The notes below the pieces were generated by a model. The model did no database searches, was not told where the DNA came from, and saw nothing but the letters and a program-made list of their open reading frames with translations. The position numbers and the translations under genes were made by a program. Source: Candidatus Eiseniibacteriota bacterium (GTDB taxonomy: Bacteria > Eisenbacteria > RBG-16-71-46 > CAIMUX01). Taken from it: a stretch of 64,000 bases of DNA. Position 1 is the first letter of the stretch, and each line of letters starts with the position of its first letter. Below are positions 7,180 through 16,156 of this stretch, one piece after another. The stretch spans positions 1 to 64,000 of the forward strand of contig JACKCR010000012.1 of NCBI GenBank assembly GCA_020633975.1, given 5' to 3'.

Positions 7180-10100
7180 GTGATTGGCCGTACCCTGAGG
7201 CACTACCGGATCCTTTCGCAGCTCGGGCAGGGCGGGATGGGCGAAGTCTACCTGGCGGAGGACACGAAGCTGTCCCGCAGGGTCGCCCTCAAGATCCTCC
7301 CCGCGGAACTCGCGTCGGATCCGACCTTCCTCGAGCGGTTCCAGAGAGAGGCGAAGGCGGTCGCTTCGCTCAACCACCCGCACATCGTCCGGCTGTACTC
7401 CATCGAAGAAGACGAGGATCCGGCCGGTGCCGGCGTCCTCCACTTTCTCACCATGGAGCTGGTCGTTGGGGACGACCTGAGCCGGCTGATTCCCGAGAAC
7501 GGGTTCGAAGGCGAGGCTCTGCTCGACCTCGCCATCCAGATCGCCGATGCGCTCCATGCGGCGCACGAGGCCGGAATCGTCCACCGGGATCTCAAGCCGC
7601 AGAACATCATGGTTACGGAGAAGGGGCGCGTGAGCGTGCTCGACTTCGGGCTCGCGAAGATCGCCCAACCTCCGACGCGACCACTGTCGGACGAGACGCG
7701 GACCATGGTCGGGAAGGTCCAGCAGGGGGACAGCGACGAGCTGACCCGCCAGGGCGTCGTTCTCGGCACCGTGACCTACATGTCTCCGGAACAGGCGAAG
7801 GGGCTCTCGCTCGATCATCGCTCGGACATCTTCTCGTTCGGCATCATCCTGTACGAGATGGCGACCGGGCTCCGTCCTTTCCACGGAGACTCTTCCGCCG
7901 AGCACCTCTCCGCCCTGCTTCGGGACACGCCCACGCACGCGTCCCAGATCAGGACGGAGGTTCCCGCACCTCTGGGAGATCTCATCCAGCGATGTCTGGA
8001 GAAGGAGCCGGAGAACCGGATCCAGACCGCGGCGGAACTGGAGTCTCAGCTCCGCCGGTTTCGGCGGGAGCGGCTCTCGGGCGAGACATCCGTGCAGCGA
8101 TTGCCGGAGGAGAGTGCTGGTTCCGGTTCGAGTGCGCCCAGGAAGCGGATGGTCCGCCCGCTCCTGATCGCGATCGGCGCGCTTCTGGTGGCCGTTGTCG
8201 GGGGCCTCTGGAACCGCTCGTCGAGTCCACCGAAGGGGGTCGATGAACCCGCGTCCCAGGTCCCCTCGGCGCCGATCGTCCCGGACCATGACCCGATCCT
8301 CTCGGGGGAAGCGTCGTCCGAGAAGCAGGCCCGCCGCATGATCGCCATCACCCGGTTCGAGAGCCACGGCAGCGCGGAAACAGAGTGGCTCGCCGACGGG
8401 GTACCGGAGATGCTCCTGACCGGACTCGCCCAGGCTGAAGGGATCGGGGTCGTCGGCACGGACCGACTTCTCCGCGCCGTCGACCGCCTCTCGGGAGTCT
8501 CCCTCGAAACGGCAGACCGAGACGCGTGGGGAGAGATCGCGCGCGCTGCCGGAGCCGATGCGATGGTGCTCGGCAGCATCATCTCCCTCGACGGCAACAT
8601 CCGGATCGACGCCCGTCTCGAGGATCTGGAGACGGGAGAGGTGCTCGCGGCCGAGAGTGTGAGCGGATCGGATCTCTTCTCCCTCGCGGACGATCTGGCC
8701 CGCCGCATCGGCGCGGACCTCCAGATCGACGGGGAGTCCCAGGGCGGGATCGCGGACGTGACGACCAAGTCGGTCGAGGCGTTCAAACTCTACACGCAGG
8801 GGCTCGAAGCCAATCGTTACTACCGCTGGGCCGAGGCGCGGCGCTTCTTCCGCGAGGCCGTGCGCCTCGACCCCGCGTTCGCGCTCGCGGACTTCTACCT
8901 CGCCCAACTGGAAGAGGACCAGGCCGTCGCGCAGGACCACTTTCGCAAGGCGCTCCGGAACCTCGATCGTCTCCCGGAGCGGCAGCGACTCCTCGTCGGT
9001 CTCCAGCAGGCCCAGGCGGAGGGCAACTCCGGGAAGGTGGAGGATCTGGCCTACCAGATGATCGAACGCTACCCGGACATGGAGGAGACCTATTCCGCGC
9101 TCGGCGAGGTCTACTGGGCCACGAACCGGCTCGAGCGTGTCGTGTCCGTCTACGAGCGAGGGCTCATCGCGCTCCCCAACTCGGGACCGCTCCAGAACCT
9201 CCTTGCGTGGAGTCTACAAGAGGTCGGTCGCTACGACGACGCGATCGAAGCTGCGGAGGCGTATCGTCGACTGAGCCCGGGCGAGCCCGACCCGCACGAC
9301 GCGGTCGGCACGGCGTACCTGTTGGCCGATCAGCCACGGGAGGCGCTCGAGAACTACGAGCGCGCCACGGCCATGAGCTTCGCCTGGTCCTACCTCTCGT
9401 CGGCCTACGCTCACGCTGCCTTGGGACAGTACGACGATGCCTTCGCCTCTCTGGAAGTGCTCCACCAGGCCGAGGAACGATACGACATCGAGTCCGCGTT
9501 CTACTTCATCGCGAAGGCGTGGATGCTGGGCCGGGTCGGCCGCTACGAGGAAGCCTCCCGGACGCTGGAGGAGCAACGGGCGTTCTACGAGAAGCTCAAG
9601 CGGACGGACGTGCTCGTCCTCGGCGAGATCCTCGAAACGCAGCTGGCGATGGAGCGCGGTGACTACACGGAGGCCCTCGACTCCCTCGCTGAACTTCGGC
9701 GACTCGTTCCCGCCCTGCCACGGACCGACCGTCCCTCGTGGATCTGGACGGCCCTTCCGTACGAGACGGTCGTTCTCATCAGCGAGGTGCTCCAGGGCAC
9801 GGCCGAGGCCCGCCTCGGGAACCTCGAGGAGGCGCATCGCCGGCTGAGGCTCGCCCGCGCCGTCCCGGAGAGTCGATACAGGATCGGGCTCGTGAAGATG
9901 CTGGAAGGCGAGGTCGCCCTCGCCGAGGGAGATACGGAGGCCGCGGAAGCCGCGTTCCAGTCCGCGGAACCGTTGGGCCGTCGAAACTACTTCTATCACC
10001 CGACCGCGATGGCCGCGGATTGGCGGGGTCGGGTCGAGCGTCGCCGCGGGAACTCCGCGGCCGCGCTCGCGGCCTACGAGACGCTCATGGAGCCGGGGGA

Positions 10101-10281
10101 CCATAGGAAGTGGTTCCTGGCGACCGAGCCGCGCCACCTCCTGGCGCGTGCCCGTCTTCTCGACGAGCTCGGGCGGGCGGGGGAAGCCGAGCCGCTCTGG
10201 AACCGGTTCCTCGATCTCTGGCAGAATGCAGATCCGGATCTGCCTGAAGTCGCGGAAGCCCGAAGACGGCTCGCGCGCTAG
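7180..10281 (+). CDS. Membrane Ser/Thr protein kinase with TolB/FlgO-like and TPR domains
   Basis: PknB-type (Hanks) kinase of about 1033 residues. The kinase domain is complete: glycine loop LGQGGMGEV (15-23), lysine 38 in VALK, glutamate 57, HRDLKPQN with catalytic Asp137, DFG at 155-157, and SPEQ in the activation segment. A transmembrane helix (LLIAIGALLVAVVGGLW, about 325-343) separates it from an outer part. That part starts with a region like the TolB/FlgO nucleotide-like fold (RMIAITRF...LADGVPEMLLTGL, about 385-530) and continues with many TPRs to the end. The GTG at 7180 gives the usual family N-terminus (V/M)IGRTL.HYRIL; an upstream TTG at 7138 is also open. The next gene encodes an FHA-PP2C protein, a likely partner phosphatase. 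Confidence 0.85.
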   Translation: MIGRTLRHYRILSQLGQGGMGEVYLAEDTKLSRRVALKILPAELASDPTFLERFQREAKAVASLNHPHIVRLYSIEEDEDPAGAGVLHFLTMELVVGDDLSRLIPENGFEGEALLDLAIQIADALHAAHEAGIVHRDLKPQNIMVTEKGRVSVLDFGLAKIAQPPTRPLSDETRTMVGKVQQGDSDELTRQGVVLGTVTYMSPEQAKGLSLDHRSDIFSFGIILYEMATGLRPFHGDSSAEHLSALLRDTPTHASQIRTEVPAPLGDLIQRCLEKEPENRIQTAAELESQLRRFRRERLSGETSVQRLPEESAGSGSSAPRKRMVRPLLIAIGALLVAVVGGLWNRSSSPPKGVDEPASQVPSAPIVPDHDPILSGEASSEKQARRMIAITRFESHGSAETEWLADGVPEMLLTGLAQAEGIGVVGTDRLLRAVDRLSGVSLETADRDAWGEIARAAGADAMVLGSIISLDGNIRIDARLEDLETGEVLAAESVSGSDLFSLADDLARRIGADLQIDGESQGGIADVTTKSVEAFKLYTQGLEANRYYRWAEARRFFREAVRLDPAFALADFYLAQLEEDQAVAQDHFRKALRNLDRLPERQRLLVGLQQAQAEGNSGKVEDLAYQMIERYPDMEETYSALGEVYWATNRLERVVSVYERGLIALPNSGPLQNLLAWSLQEVGRYDDAIEAAEAYRRLSPGEPDPHDAVGTAYLLADQPREALENYERATAMSFAWSYLSSAYAHAALGQYDDAFASLEVLHQAEERYDIESAFYFIAKAWMLGRVGRYEEASRTLEEQRAFYEKLKRTDVLVLGEILETQLAMERGDYTEALDSLAELRRLVPALPRTDRPSWIWTALPYETVVLISEVLQGTAEARLGNLEEAHRRLRLARAVPESRYRIGLVKMLEGEVALAEGDTEAAEAAFQSAEPLGRRNYFYHPTAMAADWRGRVERRRGNSAAALAAYETLMEPGDHRKWFLATEPRHLLARARLLDELGRAGEAEPLWNRFLDLWQNADPDLPEVAEARRRLAR

Positions 10282-10369
10282 CCAGGCCGCGAACGATCCG
10301 ACACCTTCGCATCCCGAGAGGAAGTGCTGTGAGCCGACACGCCGACGTTCCTTCCGCGGTCCTCGTTCC

Positions 10370-11989
10370 GTGAGCGGCCGGTACACCCTCACCGGGACGG
10401 TTGCGGGCCGCGAGTCGATCTGGACGCTGGCCGAGGGCGAGAACGTCCTCGGCCGTGGGCACGACTGTGAGGTCCAACTCCGGGATCCCTCCGTCTCGCG
10501 CCGCCACGCGCTCGTGCGCGTCGAGGGAGAGCGGATCGAGTTCGAGGATCTGAGGAGCCGGAACGGTTCCTGGAAGAACGGAGACCCCCTGGAAGGCGTC
10601 GAGCCCCTCCGCGCGGGCGACCGGATCCAGCTCGGCGACATCGTTCTCACCCTGGGCGACGCGAATGGGGAAGGCAGACAGGCGCCCCCTCGATCCGACC
10701 TGATGACGACGAGGCTCCGTTGGGAAGAGGTGGGGAGCGGATCCGAAGAGGTGAGGGAGTCGGGTGCGTTCCTCGACGCGGTCATCGAAGCGGCTCAGTT
10801 CATGGTCCTCCCGACGGCCCTCGAGGAGATCCTTCCGTCATTGCTCGACCTCGTCGCGTCGGTCGTTCCCACAGACCGGATCCTCCTCCTACTCTGGCAC
10901 GAGGAGGATGGTGAGCTGGAGCTGGTCGCGAGTCGGCCCCCCGTTGCGAAGTCGGAACCACTGCCCCTCAGCCAGACTCTCGTCGACGAGGTGCTGCGGA
11001 ATCGGGACTCGGTCCTCGTCGTGGACGCGCCCAACGATCCGCAGTTCGCGCAGGCGAAGAGCATCGCCGCCCTCAACCTCCAGTCCGCGATGGCGGCGCC
11101 GCTCTTCGACAACGAGCAGGTCATCGGACTCATCTACGCCCATGACGAAGGCGCCGCCCACCGGTTCGACCGGAAGGAACTCCGCGTCTTCACGATGCTC
11201 GCGAACCTGATCGCGATCAAGATCACGAACGCGCGCCTCCTCGAGCAGCATCGGGAGAAGCTGAGGCTCGAGCACGAGATGGCCGCGGCGGGGATGATCC
11301 AGCGCCGGATCCTCCCGGGCCGGATCCCGGAGATCCCGGGGTACGCGGTTGCGTCCCGGCTCGTCCCCTGCCGGGAGACCGGTGGCGACTTCTACGACGT
11401 GCGCGTTCTCCCCGGCGGGAAGATCCTCCTCGCCGTTGGCGACGTGTCGGGCAAGGGGTCCGGCGCGGCGCTCCTCACCTCGCTCACGCTCTCGGCGATC
11501 CGCGTGCTCGCGGCACAGGAGATCGAACTCGACGTGCTCGGAGCGCGTCTCAACGAACACGTCTTCGAAGCGTCGGGTCCCACGACCTACGTCACCCTCT
11601 GGCTCGGCATCCTCGATCCCGCGTCGCACCGGCTCGTCTACCTCAACGCCGGGCACAATCCTCCGCAGCTCTTGACGGACGGTTCGGACGTCACCCTCCT
11701 CACCCGAACGGGTCTTCCGATCGGGATGCTCGAGGAGGGCACGTTCGGGATCGCAGAGGTGACCCTACCGTCCCACGGCCTTCTCTGCGTCTACACCGAT
11801 GGGTTGGTCGAGGCCAGGCGAGACGAGGACCTGTTCGGCGAGGAGCGGCTACAGGAGTCCTTCTCACGCAACGCAGCGGACATCCTGAACGAGACGATCG
11901 ACGCGGTCTTCGGGGAGGTGGAGGCGTTTCAGGAGGACGACGTGGCCGAAGACGACTGCACCCTTCTCCTCGTCCGCCGGCTGGGGTAG
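10370..11989 (+). CDS. FHA-GAF-SpoIIE-type PP2C phosphatase
   Basis: Cytoplasmic protein of about 539 residues with three domains. The N-terminal FHA domain (about 5-95) has the phosphothreonine-binding core LGRGHDCEVQLRDPSVSRRH and a later RNGSWKNG. A GAF-like sensor (about 120-270) follows. After a helical linker comes a SpoIIE/RsbU-type PP2C domain (about 300-538) with the metal-binding segments ETGGDFYD, VGDVSGKG, YTDGLVEARRD and EDDCTLLL. The preceding gene is a Ser/Thr kinase, so FHA could dock on the phosphorylated kinase or a common target. No clear ribosome binding site precedes the GTG at 10370, chosen because it sits just before the FHA fold; the exact start is uncertain. Confidence 0.85.
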   Translation: MSGRYTLTGTVAGRESIWTLAEGENVLGRGHDCEVQLRDPSVSRRHALVRVEGERIEFEDLRSRNGSWKNGDPLEGVEPLRAGDRIQLGDIVLTLGDANGEGRQAPPRSDLMTTRLRWEEVGSGSEEVRESGAFLDAVIEAAQFMVLPTALEEILPSLLDLVASVVPTDRILLLLWHEEDGELELVASRPPVAKSEPLPLSQTLVDEVLRNRDSVLVVDAPNDPQFAQAKSIAALNLQSAMAAPLFDNEQVIGLIYAHDEGAAHRFDRKELRVFTMLANLIAIKITNARLLEQHREKLRLEHEMAAAGMIQRRILPGRIPEIPGYAVASRLVPCRETGGDFYDVRVLPGGKILLAVGDVSGKGSGAALLTSLTLSAIRVLAAQEIELDVLGARLNEHVFEASGPTTYVTLWLGILDPASHRLVYLNAGHNPPQLLTDGSDVTLLTRTGLPIGMLEEGTFGIAEVTLPSHGLLCVYTDGLVEARRDEDLFGEERLQESFSRNAADILNETIDAVFGEVEAFQEDDVAEDDCTLLLVRRLG

Positions 11990-12116
11990 TGGAGCCGCGG
12001 GCACAGCCCTCGGAATCCTGAGCGCGGAGTTCCCAGCGGAGATCCGCCCGGGGCTGGGGGACGGAAAAGTCTGAACTCGATGTCGATTCTCACCTTCCTC
12101 GAACGACTCCAGGGTA

Positions 12117-12138
12117 CGCCCCGCGTGGAAGCGGGGCG
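12117..12138 (+). terminator. 8-bp GC hairpin upstream of the DGPF gene
   Basis: CGCCCCGC-GTGGAA-GCGGGGCG forms a perfect 8-bp stem with a 6-base loop, 24 bases before the start codon of the YCII/DGPF gene. It may end the phosphatase transcript or act as a leader hairpin for the sigma-factor pair. Confidence 0.45.
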
Positions 12139-12162
12139 CAACCGCTCGAGAGGAGCCTCCAG

Positions 12163-12528
12163 ATGAAGTACTTGTGCCTTTTGTACGGGAACGAGCAGAA
12201 GAACGCGAAACTCTCCAAGGAGGAGTTCGCCGCTTTGGTCGAGCGTTGCGGGGAGCACGACCAGGCGCTGCGGCGCACCGGTGCGGTGCTCTCCGTGGAG
12301 AGTCTCGAATGGGATGTCACCACCGTCCAACCGCGCGGGGGGAAGCCCACGGTCACCGATGGACCGTTCGTGGAAACGCGCGACGTGGTGGGCAGCTTCA
12401 TGGTCATCGAAGCGCGCGACCTCAACGATGCGATTCGGATCGCGTCTCTGCACCCCGCGGCGAACCTGGGGGAAGACCTGGGCTGGGGGATCGAGATCCG
12501 TCCGATCGCGGATGGCTGCCACCAGTAG
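12163..12528 (+). CDS. YCII-related (DGPF) domain protein
   Basis: Small cytoplasmic protein of 121 residues covering one YCII/DGPF domain. Diagnostic segments are MKYLCLLYG at the start, TVTDGPFVETRDVVGSF in the middle and the closing Ile-Glu-Ile-Arg-Pro strand. Biochemical role is unknown. The family is commonly encoded beside ECF sigma factors with a long C-terminal extension, as here: the sigma gene starts eight bases after this stop. GAGAGGAG lies about nine bases upstream of the ATG. Two-gene operon with the sigma factor. Confidence 0.9.
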   Translation: MKYLCLLYGNEQKNAKLSKEEFAALVERCGEHDQALRRTGAVLSVESLEWDVTTVQPRGGKPTVTDGPFVETRDVVGSFMVIEARDLNDAIRIASLHPAANLGEDLGWGIEIRPIADGCHQ

Positions 12529-12536
12529 GGGCGTCG

Positions 12537-13790
12537 ATGAACGACGGGGCGCACGTGTCGTGGGAAGCGCGGGTGGAGGCGATCTACCGGAGCGAGTCGC
12601 GACGCGTGCTGGCCACCCTCATCCGCCTGTTTGGTGACTTCGACCTTGCAGAGGAGTCTCTTCACGAGGCGTTCGCGGCGGCGGTCGTACAATGGCCGCG
12701 GGACGGCCTCCCCAACGAGCCGCGTGCGTGGCTGATCAAGGTCGGCCATCTGCGCGGGATCGATGTGATGCGCCGCCGTCGCCGCCACGACCTGGCGACG
12801 GCCGACCTCGGTCGTGAAGAACAGCGGATCTGGCCGCCGCCCCAACCGCCCCTCATCGAGTCCGTGACGGACGATCGTCTGCGCCTCCTGTTCGTCTGCT
12901 GTCGGCCGGAGCTGCCCGAAGACGCGCGAATCGCGCTGACTCTGCGCGAGCTGTGCGGCCTCACCACGGAGGAGATCGCGCGGGCCTACCTGGTGCGCGC
13001 CTCGACCATTGCGCAACGGATCGTGAGAGCGAAGCAGCGGATCCGTGAGCTGCAGCTCCCCTACGAGGTGCCCGGCCCTTCGGAACTGCCCGCGCGCACC
13101 GCGTCGGTGCGGCGCGTGATCTACCTGGTCTTCAACGAGGGGTACTCCGCGTCGAGCGGAAGCGAACGAACCCGCGTCGATCTCAGCGAGGAGGCGATCC
13201 GGTTGGCGCGCCTCCTCGCCGTGACCTCGCCGGACGCGGAGACCGATGGACTGCTGGCGCTGATGCTCCTCCAGGATGCGCGCCGTGCATCGCGGACTTC
13301 GCCCACCGGTGAGCTCCTGCTGCTATCCGAGCAGGACCGCTCCCTGTGGGATCGGTCCCGCATCGCGGAAGGCCTGGCTCTCGTCGAGCGCGCGCTCGAG
13401 AGCGGTGCCCGCGGGCCCTACACGCTGCAGGCCGCCATTGCGGCGGTGCACGCCGAGAGCCCCGACGCGGCATCGACCGACTGGCGTCAGATCGTCGCGC
13501 TCTACGAGCTGCTCCTCCAGGAGGAGCCGACACCCGTGGTGCGCCTCGCGCGTGCGATCGCGCTCGCCGAGGCAGAAGGCCCGCTGGAGGGCCTCGTCGA
13601 AGTCGACGCGATCCTCGCAGCAGGAGAGCTCGCGGGCTACCTGCCGGTCCACGCCGCGCGCGCCGACCTCTGCCGCAGGCTCGGGCGCCGGCAGGACGCT
13701 CTCGTCGCCTACCACCGCGCCCTTTCCCTCGCGTCGCTGGAACCCGAGCGCCGGTTCTTCGAGAGGCGTATCGCCGAGCTCGGCGGTTAG
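12537..13790 (+). CDS. ECF-type RNA polymerase sigma factor with TPR-like C-terminal extension (ECF42-like)
   Basis: Sigma-70 family regulator of 417 residues, about twice a minimal ECF factor. Region 2 lies at about residues 12-80 (YRSESRRVLATLIRLFGDFD, then RAWLIKVGHLRGIDVMRR). Region 4 lies at about 115-170 (RIALTLRELCGLTTEEIARA, helix-turn-helix, then QRIVRAKQRIRE). The extension (about 185-417) begins RRVIYLVFNEGYSASSG and ends in TPR-like helix pairs (RRLGRRQDALVAYHRAL). This architecture plus the DGPF neighbour fits the ECF42 group, where the extension rather than an anti-sigma factor is thought to control activity; no anti-sigma gene is seen. The ATG at 12537 directly follows the DGPF stop. 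Confidence 0.9.
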   Translation: MNDGAHVSWEARVEAIYRSESRRVLATLIRLFGDFDLAEESLHEAFAAAVVQWPRDGLPNEPRAWLIKVGHLRGIDVMRRRRRHDLATADLGREEQRIWPPPQPPLIESVTDDRLRLLFVCCRPELPEDARIALTLRELCGLTTEEIARAYLVRASTIAQRIVRAKQRIRELQLPYEVPGPSELPARTASVRRVIYLVFNEGYSASSGSERTRVDLSEEAIRLARLLAVTSPDAETDGLLALMLLQDARRASRTSPTGELLLLSEQDRSLWDRSRIAEGLALVERALESGARGPYTLQAAIAAVHAESPDAASTDWRQIVALYELLLQEEPTPVVRLARAIALAEAEGPLEGLVEVDAILAAGELAGYLPVHAARADLCRRLGRRQDALVAYHRALSLASLEPERRFFERRIAELGG

Positions 13791-13825
13791 TGGTCGTCGC
13801 GGCGCTCGGCCGTCCCCGTCTCCGG

Positions 13826-15886
13826 TCAGTGCGCTCGTTCGACCCGCATCATCCGCCCGACTTCGCTCCGGCCGTTCGTGTCGAGACGGTAGAGATAGAG
13901 TCCGGTCGGAAGGTCGTCTCCCGCGAACTCCACTTCGTGGCTTCCGGCGGACGCCTCGCCGTCGAACAACACACCGAGTTCTCTTCCCGCCACGTCGTAG
14001 ACGCTGAGACGAGCCGCTCCGTCCGTGGGCAGGTCGAAGCGGATCCTCGTCGTGCTCCCGAACGGATTGGGGTAGTTCCGCAGCGTCGGTTCGGCCGCGT
14101 CTGCCGTCTGTGGCGTGGCATCGGAGACACCTGGACGAAGGCGTCGCCACACGCCCGAGTGGGCCGAGCCGGCGAACATATAGGAGTCGTTCGCGGTGAA
14201 CTGGAGCATGGTGGTGACCGGCGAGAGTCCCTGGGAGAAGGCGAAGAAGTGCCCGCCGGAATCGTTGGAGATGAAGATGCGTGCACCCTCGATCGCGGTC
14301 GCGACGAGGACCTGTCCGTTTCCGATGCACTGCGCGTCGAACGCGCTCTCTCCGAACCCGGTGAGTCCCCAGGACTCGCCGCCGTCCGTGGAGATCCAGA
14401 CGCCGGTGTGGAACTGGGACGCGTAGGCGAAGTTCCCGCAGGCCGAGATTCCGACGAGTCCCGTCTGGGAGAGCACCCGTTCCCAGTTGAGTCCGTCGTT
14501 CTGGGACCGGTAGATCCCGTCGTTCGTGAGGATGGCGTAGACGGTTCCGTTCCCGGCCGCGTAGATCTCGTCGACGCCTCCGTTCGTCGGGATCTGCGGC
14601 CTCTGCCAGCTCTCGCCGTGGTCCGAGGAGAAGAAGATGCCGGCGCTGGTCCCGGCGATGAGGTTGTTTCCGCTCGCGGTGAGGCCGAAGATGAAGTCGA
14701 GATCGGGAAGGCCTTGGTCCGCATGCGTCCAGACGTCGCCGTCCCGCCGGAAGATCGTGGTGTCGTACTGGATCCTCGCACTGACGAAGAGATCGCCTTC
14801 CAGGACGGCGATCCCCGAGATGGTTCCGTAGTCGACCATCTCGGAACCTCCCGCGAGCTTGGTCCAGCGATAGCCGTTGTCGTACGAGACATGGAGTCCG
14901 TCCCGGGTACCTGCGTAGACGGTCTCGCCGTCGACCAGCATCTCGTCGATCGCTCCTCCGGGTGCGAGCCCCTCGTTCGCATGTACCCACTGCTGCCCCG
15001 CGTTCGACGACCGATAGAGGCCGGAGTAGTGCGTGCCCGCGACGAGGACGTCGCCGAGGTGTGTGATCGCCTGCGCGTCCTTCGGGCCCATCCCGGTGGG
15101 AATCGGGGACCAGTGCATTCCCTGATCGGTGGACTCGTAGACGCCGTCGTAGGAAGTCGCGGCGTAGAACTTGGGTCCCACGATGTCGAGGTCGTAGATG
15201 TTGGAGACGGTCACGTCGAACGGAATGCGGATCCGTTCGAAGGTCGCTCCGGAGTCGTAGGAACGGAGGATCTCGCTGTTTCGACCGACTAGGAAGGTGT
15301 CTGCCTTTGCGATGGCGGAGAAGTTCACCCTGGCCCCGAACTCCGCGAGGCGGATCCAGCTGTCTCCTTCGTTCGTCGACCGGTGGAGATCCGAGGAATT
15401 GCCGGCGATGAGGATGTCCCCGTGGTTCGCGATGCAGTTGAAGGAGCCCTGGAAGAGATCGGTCAGCTCCCAGCTCATGCCTAGGTCGTCAGAGCGGTAC
15501 ACGCCTCCCGCCGCGGCGAAGACGTAGTTGTCCGTGACCGCGAGGTCCTTGACGTTGATCGGGGAGTCCGGGGAGGGGGGGAGCCAGCTCGCGCCGTCGT
15601 CCGTGGAGCGGTACACGCCATCGCTCGTCGCGGCGAAGAGAGTCCCGGACTTCCTGACCACGCGACGGGCGTCGGCGTGCTCCATCCCTGTGTTGCTCGG
15701 AGCCCAGCTCGCACCGGCGTCGTGGGAGACGTAGAGGCCGTCCTTGTCCGTCCCCGCGAAGATCCGTCCGCCCAGTTCGTCGAGTGAGTGGATGTATCCA
15801 CCCTCCGGTCCGGAAGTCCGCACCCATTGGGCGTGGCCGGTCGAAGGGATGGCGAGAACGAGCAGCAAGAGAAGAGTGAGTTTCAC
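13826..15886 (-). CDS. Secreted beta-propeller (BNR/sortilin-like) protein with FlgD-like C-terminal tail
   Basis: Exported protein of 686 residues. A short signal peptide (KLTLLLLLVLAIPSTGHA) is followed by about thirteen Asp-box repeats of the form Y.S.D.G.SW (YVSHDAGASW, YRSTDDGASW, FFSSDHGESW, WISTDGGESW), typical of BNR/sortilin beta-propellers. The last 80 residues (NYPNPFGSTTRIRFDLP, LSVYDVAGREL, LPTGLYLYRLD) match the FlgD-Ig/type A sorting-like tail common on surface proteins of FCB-type bacteria. The start is GTG with GGAGG five bases upstream. Likely a surface or extracellular protein; ligand unknown. It converges on the sigma gene with 35 bases between stops. Confidence 0.8.
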   Translation of the reverse strand: MKLTLLLLLVLAIPSTGHAQWVRTSGPEGGYIHSLDELGGRIFAGTDKDGLYVSHDAGASWAPSNTGMEHADARRVVRKSGTLFAATSDGVYRSTDDGASWLPPSPDSPINVKDLAVTDNYVFAAAGGVYRSDDLGMSWELTDLFQGSFNCIANHGDILIAGNSSDLHRSTNEGDSWIRLAEFGARVNFSAIAKADTFLVGRNSEILRSYDSGATFERIRIPFDVTVSNIYDLDIVGPKFYAATSYDGVYESTDQGMHWSPIPTGMGPKDAQAITHLGDVLVAGTHYSGLYRSSNAGQQWVHANEGLAPGGAIDEMLVDGETVYAGTRDGLHVSYDNGYRWTKLAGGSEMVDYGTISGIAVLEGDLFVSARIQYDTTIFRRDGDVWTHADQGLPDLDFIFGLTASGNNLIAGTSAGIFFSSDHGESWQRPQIPTNGGVDEIYAAGNGTVYAILTNDGIYRSQNDGLNWERVLSQTGLVGISACGNFAYASQFHTGVWISTDGGESWGLTGFGESAFDAQCIGNGQVLVATAIEGARIFISNDSGGHFFAFSQGLSPVTTMLQFTANDSYMFAGSAHSGVWRRLRPGVSDATPQTADAAEPTLRNYPNPFGSTTRIRFDLPTDGAARLSVYDVAGRELGVLFDGEASAGSHEVEFAGDDLPTGLYLYRLDTNGRSEVGRMMRVERAH

Positions 15887-16156
15887 GTGGGCCTCCGTTG
15901 GCCAGAGATTCGGTTTGCGATGTTGGTGTTGGGTGGTCGCCGCAGTCGAGCGTCGGAGGCTTGTCGGCTTCTGCGGGGCGGCGAGTCACGAGTGAGCCCT
16001 CCGCCTCTGGCGGTACCCGGGGCCGTTCGCGGTGTGACCGACTTCGGTCCGTCCTCGAGGAGGTTTGCGTTCGGCGTGAACGAGCTCGTTCAGGAACTCC
16101 CGCGCGCTCTCCAGGTCGACCTCTCCCCGTGTGGAGAAAGTCGACACAGTTGCCGT
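15887..16156. other. Intergenic region between two secreted propeller genes
   Basis: 270 bases on the path of minus-strand transcription. It holds a hairpin at 16115-16145 just downstream of the upstream propeller gene and the GGAGG site of the next gene. Nothing else is evident. Confidence 0.4.
16115..16145 (-). terminator. Hairpin downstream of the smaller propeller gene
   Basis: GTCGAC (16115-16120) pairs with GTCGAC (16140-16145), and TCTCC pairs with GGAGA inside, leaving a 6-base loop. The structure sits 12 bases past the stop of the minus-strand gene. No T-tract is present. Confidence 0.45.

Noticed and set aside
7126-8940. 604-residue open frame on the minus strand
   Set aside because: Fully antisense to the Ser/Thr kinase gene, whose motifs are unmistakable; no family resemblance of its own.
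13346-15292. 648-residue open frame on the plus strand
   Set aside because: Overlaps the end of the sigma gene and is antisense to the propeller gene; Arg/Gly/Val-biased composition and no domain, typical of GC-rich shadow frames.
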